The position numbers and the translations under genes are program-made. The notes under the pieces were generated by a model, which was not told where the DNA came from, searched no databases, and saw only the letters and a program-made list of their open reading frames with translations. A stretch of 64,000 nt of DNA from Bacillota bacterium (GTDB lineage Bacteria; Bacillota; Clostridia; Oscillospirales; Ruminococcaceae). This document shows positions 43,957-53,511 of this stretch, in pieces. Numbering within the stretch: position 1 is the stretch's first letter; each line of letters begins with the position of its first letter. The DNA lies in assembly GCA_023457355.1 (NCBI GenBank), contig JAEWLW010000067.1, forward strand, positions 1-64,000. Reading direction: 5' to 3'.

Positions 43957-44751
43957 ATGAGCGATATCATTACAATGGGCATCGACGTCGGTTCCACCGC
44001 GTCAAAATGCATTGTTCTCAAGAACGGCAAGGAGATTATCGGCAAAGCGCTGATTCCGGTTGGCGCCGGTACCAGCGGCCCCGATCGCGTGGTCAAGGAG
44101 ATTGTCGAAACCACCGGCATCAGGCTTGAGGATATGAACTATATTCTGGCCACCGGCTATGGCCGAAACTCGATTTCATTTGCAAACCAGCAGATGAGTG
44201 AGCTTTCATGTCATGCCAAGGGTGCATATTTTCTGTTCCCAGAGGTTCATACCGTCATCGATATCGGCGGTCAGGACGTCAAGGTGATGCAGATTGAAAA
44301 CGGCGCAATGGTCAACTTCCAGATGAACGACAAATGTGCCGCCGGCACCGGCCGTTTTCTGGACGTCATGGCCCGCGTGCTCGAGGTCAAGGTCAGCGAC
44401 CTGGCCATGCTGGGCTCCCATTCGACCAAGCGGGTGGCAATTAGTTCAACCTGCACCGTTTTTGCGGAGTCCGAGGTCATTTCTCAGTTGGCGCAGAACA
44501 CGGACAAATGCGATATTATCAACGGCATACATCATTCCGTGGCCAGCCGCGTTGTCGGCCTGGCACACCGCGTAGGCGTTCGCGACATGGTGGTTATGAC
44601 CGGCGGCGTCGCTCAGAATGAGGGCGTTGTCAAGGCTCTTGAAGAGGAGTTGGGACACACCATCCATACCTCTCCCCTCACGCAGTATGTTGGCGCACTG
44701 GGTGCTGCGCTGTTTGCTTATCAAAAATGTCTTAAGAATTTATCGGATTAA
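43957..44751 (+). CDS. hgdC: 2-Hydroxyglutaryl-CoA dehydratase activator (ATPase, component A)
   Basis: This 264-residue activator is an actin-fold ATPase, the archerase that injects one high-energy electron into the dehydratase. MGIDVGSTASKCIVL is the phosphate-1 motif and VIDIGGQDVKVMQ the second. The cysteines that hold the [4Fe-4S] cluster between the two monomers are in NDKCAAGTGRF and SSTCTVFAESEV. GGAGA precedes ATG 43957. It is followed by hgdA and hgdB, the usual order. Confidence 0.97.
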   Translation: MSDIITMGIDVGSTASKCIVLKNGKEIIGKALIPVGAGTSGPDRVVKEIVETTGIRLEDMNYILATGYGRNSISFANQQMSELSCHAKGAYFLFPEVHTVIDIGGQDVKVMQIENGAMVNFQMNDKCAAGTGRFLDVMARVLEVKVSDLAMLGSHSTKRVAISSTCTVFAESEVISQLAQNTDKCDIINGIHHSVASRVVGLAHRVGVRDMVVMTGGVAQNEGVVKALEEELGHTIHTSPLTQYVGALGAALFAYQKCLKNLSD

Positions 44752-44805
44752 GGCACTGCCTTATGCGGCGCCGCATCCCGAACGAATTTGGAGGTATGAT
44801 TTATC

Positions 44806-46089
44806 ATGGCTGAAACTGAAAAGACCACAGCGGCTGCCCCTGAGGCGGCACCGGTCAAAAAGGCCCCCAAGCCGGTCAGCCCCGGCACACAGGCGCTGCG
44901 CGACGTTGTCTCCAACGTTTACGCGGCCGCCTGGAAGGCTAAGGAGGAAGGACGCCCCGTGGGCTGGTCCTCTTCCAAGTTCCCCTGCGAGATTACCGAG
45001 GCGCTTGGCCTCGCGGTGGTTTACCCCGAAAACCAGGCTGCCGGTATCGCCGCGCAGCACGATGGCGAGCGGATGTGCCAGATCGCCGAAGAGATGGGCT
45101 TTGACGCTGATATCTGCGGCTATGCGCGCATCAGTCTGGCCTGCGCCGCCGGCGCGGAGACGACCAACGTTGGCCGCCGGGTTCCCCTGCCCGATTTTGT
45201 CATCTGCTGCAACAACATCTGCAACTGCATGACCAAGTGGTATGAGAATATCTGTCGGATGAACAACATCCCGCTGATTATGATCGACGTACCCTACAAT
45301 AACGAAGTCACCGTCAGCGACGAGCAGGTTGCCTATATCCGCGCGCAATTTGACGATGCCATTGAGCAGCTCGAAAAGATTGCGGGCAAGAAGATGGATC
45401 CGAAGAAGTTTGAGGAGGCCTGCGCCAACGCCAACCGCACCGCCAAGGCATGGCTTAAGGTCTGCGATTATCTGCAGTATAAGCCCGCCCCGATGAGCGG
45501 CTTTGACCTGTTCAACCACATGGCCGACGTCGTGACGGCCAGAGGCAAGGTGGAAACCGCCGAAGCCTTTGAGCTGCTGGCCGCCGAGCTTGAGGAGCAT
45601 GTCAAGAACGGCACGACCACTGCCCCGTTCCCGGAGCAGCACCGCGTCATGTTCGAGGGTATCCCCTGCTGGCCCGACCTCAAGGCGCTCTTTAAGCCGC
45701 TTAAGGCCAACGGCGTCAACGTAACGGCGGTCGTCTACGCGCCCGCTTTCGGCTTTGTTTACAACGATATGGACGAAATGGCCCGTGCCTATTGTAAGGC
45801 GCCCAACTCGGTTTGCCTTGAGCAGGGTGTTGAGTGGCGCGAGGAGATCTGCCGCGATAACAAGGTTGATGGCGTGCTGGTGCACTACAACCGCAGCTGC
45901 AAGCCCTGGAGCGGCTATATGGCCGAGATGCAGCGCCGCTTTACCGCCGACCTGGGCGTTCCCTGTGCGGGCTTTGACGGCGACCAGGCCGACCCCCGTA
46001 ACTTTAACGCCGCCCAGTACGAGACCCGCGTTCAGGGCCTTGTTGAAGCGATGGAAGAGAACAAGAGAGCCAAGGAGGGTCGTGCGTAA
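44806..46089 (+). CDS. hgdA: 2-Hydroxyglutaryl-CoA dehydratase alpha subunit
   Basis: This 427-residue subunit of component D eliminates water from (R)-2-hydroxyglutaryl-CoA by a ketyl-radical route. The conserved GWSSSKFPCEITEALGLAVVYPE segment and CGYARISLACA contain cluster-ligand cysteines, and SCKPWSGYMAEMQRR lies near the C-terminus. The first 25 residues are an Ala/Lys/Pro-rich extension (TAAAPEAAPVKKAPKP) unusual for this subunit and reminiscent of the biotin-carrier linker. Its stop overlaps the hgdB start (TAATG). Confidence 0.95.
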   Translation: MAETEKTTAAAPEAAPVKKAPKPVSPGTQALRDVVSNVYAAAWKAKEEGRPVGWSSSKFPCEITEALGLAVVYPENQAAGIAAQHDGERMCQIAEEMGFDADICGYARISLACAAGAETTNVGRRVPLPDFVICCNNICNCMTKWYENICRMNNIPLIMIDVPYNNEVTVSDEQVAYIRAQFDDAIEQLEKIAGKKMDPKKFEEACANANRTAKAWLKVCDYLQYKPAPMSGFDLFNHMADVVTARGKVETAEAFELLAAELEEHVKNGTTTAPFPEQHRVMFEGIPCWPDLKALFKPLKANGVNVTAVVYAPAFGFVYNDMDEMARAYCKAPNSVCLEQGVEWREEICRDNKVDGVLVHYNRSCKPWSGYMAEMQRRFTADLGVPCAGFDGDQADPRNFNAAQYETRVQGLVEAMEENKRAKEGRA

Positions 46090-47237
46090 TGAGCATTGAA
46101 CTTTTGCTGAACGAATTTACTGAAGTTGCCGCCACCCCCGGTAAGCAGCTCAACAGCTTTAAGCAGGCCGGTAAAAAGATCATCGGCGTACTGCCCTACT
46201 TTGCGCCCGAGGAGCTGGTTTATGCCGCCGGCATGGTGCCGATGGGCCTGTGGGGCAGCAACAACAAAAACATTGTTAAGGCCAAGGAATATTGCGCCAC
46301 TTTTTATTGTACGATTGCCCAGATTGGTCTTGAGATGCTGCTCGACGGCACCTTGGATCAGCTCGACGGCATCATCACCCCCACTATCTGCGATACGCTG
46401 CGCCCTATGTCCCAGAACTACCGCGTGGCGATGAGCAACAAGATGAAGGTGATCTTTTTGGCGCACCCGCAGAACCGTGCCAAAGAATTCGGCGTCAAGT
46501 TCTGTATGAGCCAGTATGCCAATATCAAGCGTGAGCTTGAGGAGGTGTCCGGCGCGCCCATTACCGATGCCGCTATTTCCAATGCCATCAAGGTGTATAA
46601 TAAGAGCCGCGCCGCCCGCCGTAAGTTTGTCAAGCTGGCAAGCGCGCACTGTGACGTCATCACCGCCACTAAGCGCAGCGCGGTGCTCAAGGCCTCTTAT
46701 TTTATGCTTAAAGATGTCTACACCGAGAAGCTTGAGGCGCTCAACGCCGAGCTGGAGAAGCTGCCGGTCTGTCAGTGGAAAGGTGTTAAGGTCGTCACCT
46801 CCGGCATTATCTGCGATAATCCCAAGCTACTGGCGATCTTTGAGGAAAACAACATTGCCATTGCCGCCGACGACGTCGCACATGAGAGCAGAGGCATCCG
46901 CGTGGACGCCGCCGAAACCGGCGACCCGCTTCGTGCGCTGGCCGAGCAGTTTGCCGCGCAGGATTACGACGTGCTGCTCTACGATCCAGAATCCAACCTC
47001 AACCGCCGCGGCGAATTTGTCGCAAAGATGGTCAAGGACAGCGGCGCACAGGGCCTGATTCTGTTCATGCAGCAGTTCTGCGACCCCGAGGAAATGGAGT
47101 ATCCCTCCCTGAAAAAGGCGCTTGACGGGGCCGGTGTGCCGCATATCAAGCTGGGCGTTGACCAGCAGATGCGTGACTTTGGCCAGGCCAAGACCGCTAT
47201 TCAAGCGTTTGCCGACGTCCTTTCAATGAACAGCTGA
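46089..47237 (+). CDS. hgdB: 2-Hydroxyglutaryl-CoA dehydratase beta subunit
   Basis: This 382-residue partner of HgdA is in the same FldB/FldC superfamily. Segments include IGVLPYFAPEELVYAAGMVPMGLWG, LDGIITPTICDTLRPMSQNY, GIICDNPKLLAIFEENNIAIAADD and QFCDPEEMEYPSLKKAL, with the cysteines placed for the second [4Fe-4S] cluster. It overlaps hgdA by one base, implying coupled translation, and ends the operon before a strong terminator. Confidence 0.95.
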   Translation: MSIELLLNEFTEVAATPGKQLNSFKQAGKKIIGVLPYFAPEELVYAAGMVPMGLWGSNNKNIVKAKEYCATFYCTIAQIGLEMLLDGTLDQLDGIITPTICDTLRPMSQNYRVAMSNKMKVIFLAHPQNRAKEFGVKFCMSQYANIKRELEEVSGAPITDAAISNAIKVYNKSRAARRKFVKLASAHCDVITATKRSAVLKASYFMLKDVYTEKLEALNAELEKLPVCQWKGVKVVTSGIICDNPKLLAIFEENNIAIAADDVAHESRGIRVDAAETGDPLRALAEQFAAQDYDVLLYDPESNLNRRGEFVAKMVKDSGAQGLILFMQQFCDPEEMEYPSLKKALDGAGVPHIKLGVDQQMRDFGQAKTAIQAFADVLSMNS

Positions 47238-47258
47238 TTGATCAATAATATACCTGCT

Positions 47259-47290
47259 GAGGGCTTCGTGTATGCACGGAGCCCTTTTTT
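47259..47290 (+). terminator. Terminator of the glutamate-fermentation operon
   Basis: AGGGCTTCGT-GTATGC-ACGGAGCCCT followed by TTTTTT, about 22 bases after the hgdB stop. No repeat element has inserted here. Confidence 0.92.
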
Positions 47291-47776
47291 GGGTTAAATG
47301 CTACGCCCAGGAACGGCCGACGGATAAAGCAAGTTATCTTTGCATTGACGCATTGCGTTGCCGTCCCTGGCGGACGCCAGCACGCCTGTGTCGCACCGCC
47401 GTGCAAAATACAAGATATTCTGATCAAGTCTGTTCTATAACGATACATGGGAGATTTGTACAGGGTATACGTCTACGATAGCTTCAATAAACGGAATTTA
47501 GAAAATTATGGTTTTCCACTGTGCTTTCGATTGATAATATGTTATCATATATTCAATATCGTCATTCGTAATTTTGAATAAGCTATTGCGTATCTGTTAA
47601 ATCTAGATATAAAATTTGTTATATTTAGCTAAATTAGCACCGCAAATACGGGCGTTATGATATATACAAACACCAATAGTTGTTATTGCTATCTCGTATT
47701 ACTAAAAATTGGCGCCACATGCTATGATAGTAACAGATTAAAGCGCTGCGCTAATAATACTATGGGAGTTCCTATC
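47291..47776 (+). promoter_or_regulatory. Intergenic region with extended -10 promoter of glsA
   Basis: Nearly 490 bases. TGC-TATGAT at 47720-47728 is an extended -10 about 50 bases before glsA, mirroring the one before gcdC. The first part (47290-47420) is GC-rich without a supported gene; the rest is AT-rich. I see no riboswitch or repeat copy. Confidence 0.55.
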
Positions 47777-48694
47777 ATGCAGGAGATATTAGAGCAATCA
47801 ATGGTGTATGCGAGAACGTTTTTATCACAAGGCAGGGTTGCTACTTATATCCCGATGCTTGCCCAGGCGGACCCGGCCCTGCTGGGCGTATGTATCAGGA
47901 CGGTTGACGGGCGCCAATATGGCGCCGGGGCCTATCGGTATCCCTTTACAATCCAGAGCATCTCAAAAACCATTTTGTTGATTTTGGCGCTCCAAACGGC
48001 GGGGTATGACAAAGTGTTCTCCAAGGTTGGCTTTGAGCCTACCGGAGATGCTTTCAATTCCATTGTTAAGCTTGAAACGAAGACGCCCCACCCGCTTAAT
48101 CCAATGATTAATGCGGGCGCTATTGCGGTTGCCAGCTGCCTGACCAACGCAGACCGGTTTGAACGGTTTTTGCGGCTGACCCGCAAGCTGTGTGGCCGTT
48201 GGGACATCCAGCTCAACGAGGCGGTATATAGTTCTGAAAAAGGCGCTGGGATGCGCAACCGCTCAATGGCTTATTTCATGCAAAGCGAAAATCTTCTGGA
48301 TGGGGATATTGAAAGCCTGCTGGACTTTTATTTTAAAATGTGCTCGGTTGAAGTTACCGCTGAGGACCTTGCACATTTTGGCATGATATTGGCAAATGGC
48401 GGTACAGACCCTCTGACAGGGGAACGATTTATCGAAAGCTGGATTTTACGCATTGTCAAAACGCTGATGGTCACGTGTGGGCTGTATGATGGCTCCGGCG
48501 AATTTGCAATTAAGGTTGGCATTCCATCCAAAAGCGGCGTGGGTGGCGGCATTGTATCGGCGGTGGAAAACCGCATGGGTATCGGGGTATTTTCGCCGGC
48601 GCTGGACGCCAAGGGAAACAGTATTGGGGGCTACCGTGTATTGGAGTATCTTTCTCTTGAGCTGGGATTGCATTACTTTGCGAAAAGCCGTTAG
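47777..48694 (+). CDS. glsA: Glutaminase A
   Basis: This 305-residue glutaminase hydrolyses glutamine to glutamate and ammonia. It has the beta-lactamase-like fold: FTIQSISKTI contains the Ser-x-x-Lys catalytic pair, with NPMINAGAIAV, NRSMAYFM and IPSKSGVGGGIVS as later motifs. ATG 47777 with GGGAG eight bases upstream gives the standard family length; 40 in-frame codons upstream are AT-rich promoter DNA. Position between hgd and a glutamine/alanine symporter suggests a glutamine-to-glutamate feeder. Confidence 0.96.
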   Translation: MQEILEQSMVYARTFLSQGRVATYIPMLAQADPALLGVCIRTVDGRQYGAGAYRYPFTIQSISKTILLILALQTAGYDKVFSKVGFEPTGDAFNSIVKLETKTPHPLNPMINAGAIAVASCLTNADRFERFLRLTRKLCGRWDIQLNEAVYSSEKGAGMRNRSMAYFMQSENLLDGDIESLLDFYFKMCSVEVTAEDLAHFGMILANGGTDPLTGERFIESWILRIVKTLMVTCGLYDGSGEFAIKVGIPSKSGVGGGIVSAVENRMGIGVFSPALDAKGNSIGGYRVLEYLSLELGLHYFAKSR

Positions 48695-48832
48695 GAGAAA
48701 GTCCTAAATATGTTGAGGGGGGAAATGTCGCAGAAGAGTAAAAATAAAGCGGAAGGCGGGGTTAGGAACAAACATAAATGATGCAGTGCAGCAGACTGGA
48801 AAACGTTAATAAAAAACGAGGGAGTGTTTGAT

Positions 48833-50251
48833 TTGTACGCAGCTTTGATCGGAAACCTGAACAATTGGCTTTATACATATATTCTGATCGTTCTTCTTAT
48901 CGGTGTGGGACTTTATTTCACTTTTAAAACAAACTTTGTGCAGTTTCGCATGTTTAAGGAATCTATTAAAGTAGTCACTGAGCCCAAAGAGGACGAAGGG
49001 TCTATTTCTTCTTTTGAGGCTTTGATGGTCTCCACGGCTTCCCGCGTCGGTATTGGCAACATTGCGGGCGTTTCAACGGCAATTTGCCTGGGGGGCGCGG
49101 GTTCGGTATTTTGGATGTGGCTTATTGCACTGGTGGGCAGTGCCTCGGCATTTATTGAAAGTACACTGGCGCAGATATATAAAGTACGGGATACCGATGG
49201 CAGCTCGTTTGGTGGCCCGGCCTATTACATTCAGGCAGCACTGAAAAACCGCGGATTGGGTATGCTGTTCGCCATCATGCTTATTCTCACCTATATGGGT
49301 GGCTTTAATATGGTGCAGGCCTATAATATTGCTTCCGCATTTGAAGGCTACAGCTTCTACAATGCCAGCACCCCGATTATTGTGGGTGCGTTGCTGGCAA
49401 TTACGACCGGCCTTTGCATCTTTGGCGGTGGCAAGCGTTTAAGCAAGATCACCAGTATTCTTGTTCCGTTTATGGCAGTCACCTATATTTTGGTGGCATT
49501 GGTTATCATTGTTCTTCACATTAATTTGCTGCCCGGCATGTTTGTCTCAATCTTCTCGGAAGCATTTGATTTCACCGCGATTTTCGGCGGATTCATGGGC
49601 TCTTGCATCATGTATGGCATCAAGCGCGGCCTATACTCCAACGAAGCGGGTGTCGGTTCCGCCCCTAATGCGGCCGCGTCGGCAAGTGTATCGCACCCCG
49701 CGAAGCAGGGCCTGGTGCAGATGCTGTCCGTGTTCATTGATACGCTTCTGATCTGCTCCGCCACGGCCTTTATGCTGTTGTGCTCCGGTGTTGCGCCTGA
49801 AGAATCCCTTAAAGGCGTCCCTTATGTTCAGGCAGCGGTTTCAAATACCTTTGGCGATTTCGGCATTATATTTGTTACCTTTGCGCTGTTCTGCTTTGCA
49901 TTTACCTCCATCCTCGGCAATTTCTATTACGCGGAGGCAAATCTGAAATATCTCAATAAAATTACCCCCAACAAGACAATGCTGACAATTTTCCGCGCGG
50001 CTGCGGTTGTCATTGTTTTCTTTGGTGCACAGCTGGAATTTTCAATTGCATGGGACACTGCGGATGTGCTTATGGGCTTCATGGCACTGATCAACCTGCC
50101 GATTATCGTTATTTTGGCCGGACCTGCGGTAAAGTGCCTGCAAGACTATGCAAGCCAGAAGGAACAGGGCCTTAATCCGGTATTTATCGCTTCGTCCATC
50201 GATCTTAAAGACAAAACCGATTTCTGGAACGAAAAGCAAAATGTAAGATAG
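48833..50251 (+). CDS. AGCS-family sodium:amino acid symporter (alanine/glycine/glutamine)
   Basis: This 472-residue AGCS transporter has about 11 hydrophobic segments. Signature segments are STASRVGIGNIAGVSTAICLGG (positions of about 65-86), GGPAYYIQAALK and KRGLYSNEAGVGSAPNAAAS. AlsT/GlnT-type members bring in alanine or glutamine with Na+, and the glutaminase next door points to glutamine. I place the start at TTG 48833, eight bases after GAGGGAG; the GTG three codons upstream abuts the site. It is followed by repeat copy E. Confidence 0.93.
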   Translation: MYAALIGNLNNWLYTYILIVLLIGVGLYFTFKTNFVQFRMFKESIKVVTEPKEDEGSISSFEALMVSTASRVGIGNIAGVSTAICLGGAGSVFWMWLIALVGSASAFIESTLAQIYKVRDTDGSSFGGPAYYIQAALKNRGLGMLFAIMLILTYMGGFNMVQAYNIASAFEGYSFYNASTPIIVGALLAITTGLCIFGGGKRLSKITSILVPFMAVTYILVALVIIVLHINLLPGMFVSIFSEAFDFTAIFGGFMGSCIMYGIKRGLYSNEAGVGSAPNAAASASVSHPAKQGLVQMLSVFIDTLLICSATAFMLLCSGVAPEESLKGVPYVQAAVSNTFGDFGIIFVTFALFCFAFTSILGNFYYAEANLKYLNKITPNKTMLTIFRAAAVVIVFFGAQLEFSIAWDTADVLMGFMALINLPIIVILAGPAVKCLQDYASQKEQGLNPVFIASSIDLKDKTDFWNEKQNVR

Positions 50252-50303
50252 CGGATAATAAAAATGATTTACCTCAATTAATCAGACAATGTTCTCCCCT
50301 AAA

Positions 50304-50766
50304 AGGCCGGGCGCTTTTTGAGTAAAGCGCCCGGCCTTCGGCTTATCGAAAAACGAACATTTTTAGAAAATGCTACATAAATCAAATGTTTTTGTCGCGC
50401 TTTTTGGTCCGCATTTTCAATCAGGCGCTTAATTGAAAATAAGCGCCGCTGCGAATAACGCGTCCCATACTGTCGTAATCAAAAGCTTGCAGGGTCTTCG
50501 TGAAGCACAGCGGACAACCATGCCGCCCGCTGTGATAAACGGAGCCAAGCTGCCGTGATCGCACCTATAGCGAGCGGTCCGGACGGTGTCCCAAACGTCA
50601 TGTATCGTCATATACGTGCAGGTGGGACTGTTTTTGCATTGGGGAACCCCCGCAAGGGATTCCCCAATGCCGTTTAGGCGGCATCCAGTTGGTGCGTATC
50701 GCTAAAACACAATGGCTTTATCGACAGCCTGAGGCCGGGCGCTTTTTAAATAAAGCGCTCGGCCTT
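50304..50766 (+). repeat. Terminator-associated repeat element, copy E (long form), flanked by duplicated 35-bp terminator
   Basis: The AGCS gene terminator (AGGCCGGGCGCTTT...AAAGCGCCCGGCCTT, 50304-50338) recurs at 50732-50766 with three differences in 35 bases. The element between (393 bp, 50339-50731) starts CGGCTTATCGAAAAACG and ends ATCGACAGCCTG. Compared with copies A-D it carries about 150 extra bases, including CAATCAGGCGCTTAATTGAA and ATGCCGCCCGCTGTGATAA, shared with copy F. Confidence 0.92.
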
Positions 50767-50962
50767 AATATTTGGTTGCTGTAATGATGAAGACTTTATG
50801 CAGGATATAGGGGAAATTAATTCAAAAGCGAAACAAAATTTGCAGTATTTTTTCAAATGTCATACTTTTGTCAAATTTAAATATTAAATTTTACTACAAA
50901 GATTGTTATGTTGCACCCTTGAATGTGAAATTAATAACAATAAAATGTGGAGGTAAAAGAGT

Positions 50963-52039
50963 ATGAAAAAAATGTGTACATTGCTGCTTGCCAGTGTGCT
51001 TGCGGCGTCCGCGCTGAGTGCCTGCTCAAGCAATGCGGCGACAACTTCCGTGCCGGCAAGCTCCGCTGCAGAAGCAGCGGCTGCTGTATCCGGGCCTGCC
51101 GCTTCCCCTGCTGCCACGAAGGTTAAGACCGGGCTTGCTGTTTTGACGACCAGCGTCAAATCGACCGATGCAGGAGAAAATGATGGAGCTGCAAAAAGCG
51201 ATTCTGTGGTTGCTGTCGTCAAGCTTGCTGAAGACGGAAAAATTCTTGCCTGCAACCTTGATGTGCTTCAGTCCACTATCAATTTCAGTAAGGAAGGCAA
51301 AATTCTGACCGATTTGGCGACCACCTTTAAGACAAAGCAGGAGCTCAAGGAAGAGTACGGCATGAAAGGTGTTTCTAAAATTCAAAAGGAATGGTATGAG
51401 CAGGCAAACTTTTTGTCCGCTTATGTCGTGGGTAAGACGGTTGATGAAGTAAAGGGCATTGCGGTTGATGAGAAGGGCGTACCGACAGACGCCGAGCTGA
51501 CCGCATCGGTCACCGTCAAGATTCCTGATTATATTGCGGCAATTGAAAAGGCGGCGGCCAATGCGGTTGAGACTTCCGCTTCGGCTGACGATCTGCTCGG
51601 CCTTGCAATAGTTGACAATATCGCAAAATCCAAGGATGCGGGTGAACAGGACGGCCTCGCGCAGACTTATACCACCTATGCGGCGGTAACGGTTGGTGCG
51701 GATGGCAAAATTACAGGTTGCCTGCTTGACGCGACACAGGCAAATGTCAATTTTGATACGACAGGCAAAATCACTACCGATATTTCGGCGCCCGTTAAGA
51801 CAAAGAACGAGCTCAAGACGGACTATGGCATGCAGAAGGTATCCAAAATCGGTAAAGAGTGGTACGAGCAGGCTGCCGCATATACCGCGTATGTTGTTGG
51901 AAAGACCGTCGATGAAGTTTCGGGTATCGCTGTTGATGAGAGCGGAAAGGCAACCGACTCCGAGCTGCTCGCGGGCGTAACCATCACCATCGGAGATTTC
52001 AACAAGGTTGTTGCAAAGGCTGTTGTCAACGCGAAATAA
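50963..52039 (+). CDS. Lipoprotein with two tandem FMN-binding-type repeats
   Basis: This 358-residue secreted lipoprotein (signal ending SALSAC) has an Ala/Ser/Pro linker to about residue 55, then two homologous domains of about 130 residues (about 57-190 and 212-345). Each repeat shows xxDAGExDG, ADGKI, NFxxxGKI, KxELKxxYGM, KEWYEQAxx, YVVGKTVDEVxGIAVDE and a TDxELxAxVTI end. The type occurs beside apbE in Clostridia and in the pheromone cAD1 lipoprotein group. The canonical flavinylation motif (D-x-x-T-G-A-T) is not visible. It may bind flavin non-covalently; the function is inferred from context. Confidence 0.8.
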   Translation: MKKMCTLLLASVLAASALSACSSNAATTSVPASSAAEAAAAVSGPAASPAATKVKTGLAVLTTSVKSTDAGENDGAAKSDSVVAVVKLAEDGKILACNLDVLQSTINFSKEGKILTDLATTFKTKQELKEEYGMKGVSKIQKEWYEQANFLSAYVVGKTVDEVKGIAVDEKGVPTDAELTASVTVKIPDYIAAIEKAAANAVETSASADDLLGLAIVDNIAKSKDAGEQDGLAQTYTTYAAVTVGADGKITGCLLDATQANVNFDTTGKITTDISAPVKTKNELKTDYGMQKVSKIGKEWYEQAAAYTAYVVGKTVDEVSGIAVDESGKATDSELLAGVTITIGDFNKVVAKAVVNAK

Positions 52040-52220
52040 GCCTGGGGCAATCCTTAAAAGCCCCCAACTTTTTGGAGGCCGCTGAAAAGGCGTGCTATTG
52101 CGTTGAAAAAGCCCGGAATACAACCGGTATTCCTGCTTTTCGCTTTGAACTGACGCCCCCTCAGCGAAATTCCCGCTGTTTTTCGCTTTTAAGAAACGCG
52201 CTAAAATCATTGCAGACGAA

Positions 52221-52256
52221 AATGGGCAGCGCCCTCGGGCACTGCCCATTTGTTTA
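52221..52256 (+). terminator. Terminator between the FMN-type lipoprotein and apbE
   Basis: AATGGGCAG...CTGCCCATT with a nested GCCC/GGGC pair, followed by TGTTTATTT. It sits only about 15 bases before apbE, so apbE relies on readthrough or a promoter inside the gap. Confidence 0.75.
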
Positions 52257-52269
52257 TTTGGGGTGAAGC

Positions 52270-53304
52270 ATGAAAAGACTGTTTTCCGTATTTTTGGCGC
52301 TGCTGTTCTGCCTGACAGGGTGCGGCAGCTTTGGGCAGACGCGGTATCGCGCACAGTTTTTAACGCTGTTTGACACCGTGACCGAAATCATCGGTTACGC
52401 ACAGAGCAAGGAGCTGTTTACAGAGCAGGTGGAACAAATCCACGAGGAATTGCAGCAGTACCATAGGCTCTATGATGTTTATCACGAGTATGAGGGTATC
52501 ATAAATTTAAAAACACTCAATAACCATGCAGGGCAGGCGCCCATAACGGTCGACCGCAGAATCATCGACCTGCTCCTCTTTTCAAAGCAGATGTATGCAC
52601 AAACGGATGGTAGCGTGAATATTGCGTTTGGCAGTGTTTTAAAGCTGTGGAAGCAATACCGCGAGCAAGGCATTGAAGACCCCGAGCATGCGGCGCTTCC
52701 GCCGATGGAAGCGCTCAAAGAAGCGGCGCTGCATACAAATATCGAAGATGTTGTTATCGACGAGCAAAATTTGACGGTGTTTTTCAGGGATCCGGCGCTG
52801 CAGCTGGATGTCGGTGCCATTGCCAAGGGCTTTGCTGTGGAGGCAGTTTGTAGAAGTGCGCAGGCGCGCGGTGTCCGCCATATGCTGGTCAGCGTCGGTG
52901 GGAATGTGCGCGCCATCGGAAGAAAGAGCCTGTGGGAGCCTTTTGCGGTATCGCTGAAAAATCCGGATGTCGAAGCGGAAAACCCAACGCTGATTTCAGT
53001 CCGTTTGTTGGATGATGCACTGGTTTCCAGCGGGGATTATCTGCGCTATTACACCGTGGAAGGTAAGCAATACCACCATATTATCGACCCCGCTACATTG
53101 ATGCCCGCCGGGCACTACAGCTCTGTGAGCATTCTTTGTCCGGATTCAGGCATTGCGGACGCACTGTCCACCGCCGCGTATTTGCTGGACTATGAGCGGT
53201 CAAGGGCGCTGGTACAACAATATGACAATACGGAAGCCCTTTGGGTATTCCCCGATGGGACAATACAGGCAACGAAAGGCTTTAACAAGAAAGAAACCAA
53301 GTAA
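52270..53304 (+). CDS. apbE: FAD:protein FMN transferase (ApbE), lipoprotein
   Basis: This 344-residue ApbE links FMN to a threonine of target proteins on the outer face of the membrane. It has a lipoprotein signal (LFCLTGC). Family motifs include TDGSVNIAFGSVLKLW, LQLDVGAIAKGFAVEA, LVSVGGNVRAIG and the metal/FAD site YHHIIDPATLMPAGHY. Its neighbours include a protein with one clear flavinylation motif (56273), a likely substrate. GGGG(T) upstream of ATG 52270 is only a modest ribosome site. Confidence 0.95.
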   Translation: MKRLFSVFLALLFCLTGCGSFGQTRYRAQFLTLFDTVTEIIGYAQSKELFTEQVEQIHEELQQYHRLYDVYHEYEGIINLKTLNNHAGQAPITVDRRIIDLLLFSKQMYAQTDGSVNIAFGSVLKLWKQYREQGIEDPEHAALPPMEALKEAALHTNIEDVVIDEQNLTVFFRDPALQLDVGAIAKGFAVEAVCRSAQARGVRHMLVSVGGNVRAIGRKSLWEPFAVSLKNPDVEAENPTLISVRLLDDALVSSGDYLRYYTVEGKQYHHIIDPATLMPAGHYSSVSILCPDSGIADALSTAAYLLDYERSRALVQQYDNTEALWVFPDGTIQATKGFNKKETK

Positions 53305-53430
53305 AAAGTCATTTTAAAAATCTGTACTATTTTCGGTTCAGCTTTTTAAAGCCGTAAGCATTTGGGACAGCGGCCCAAACGTGCTTCTAATTATGTAGAA
53401 AAGCGCAGAAGCGGCGCAAAAATTTCTTTT
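53305..53430 (+). repeat. Decayed partial copy of the repeat element
   Basis: Directly after the apbE stop, the sequence CATTTTAAAAA, GGTTCAGCTTTTTAAAGC, GGACAGCGGCCCAAA and AGAAAAGCGCAGAAGCGGCGCAAAAA follows the order of the family consensus with many substitutions. It has no recognisable terminus on the right and no flanking hairpin pair. TTTTAGGTCGCGTAAGCG at 53434-53452 is shared with the decayed copy at 27.9 kb. Confidence 0.65.
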
Positions 53431-53511
53431 GGTTTTAGGTCGCGTAAGCGACGGCAGCTTTGTTCAAATTAGCACTGTGCCCAACCTTATTAACAAGTTG
53501 GCCAAATAAAA

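Noticed and set aside
48716..48781. Short frame MLRGEMSQKSKNKAEGG... between glsA and the AGCS gene
   Set aside because: Only 18-23 codons and ribosome-site spacing is wrong for either start; no evidence of translation.
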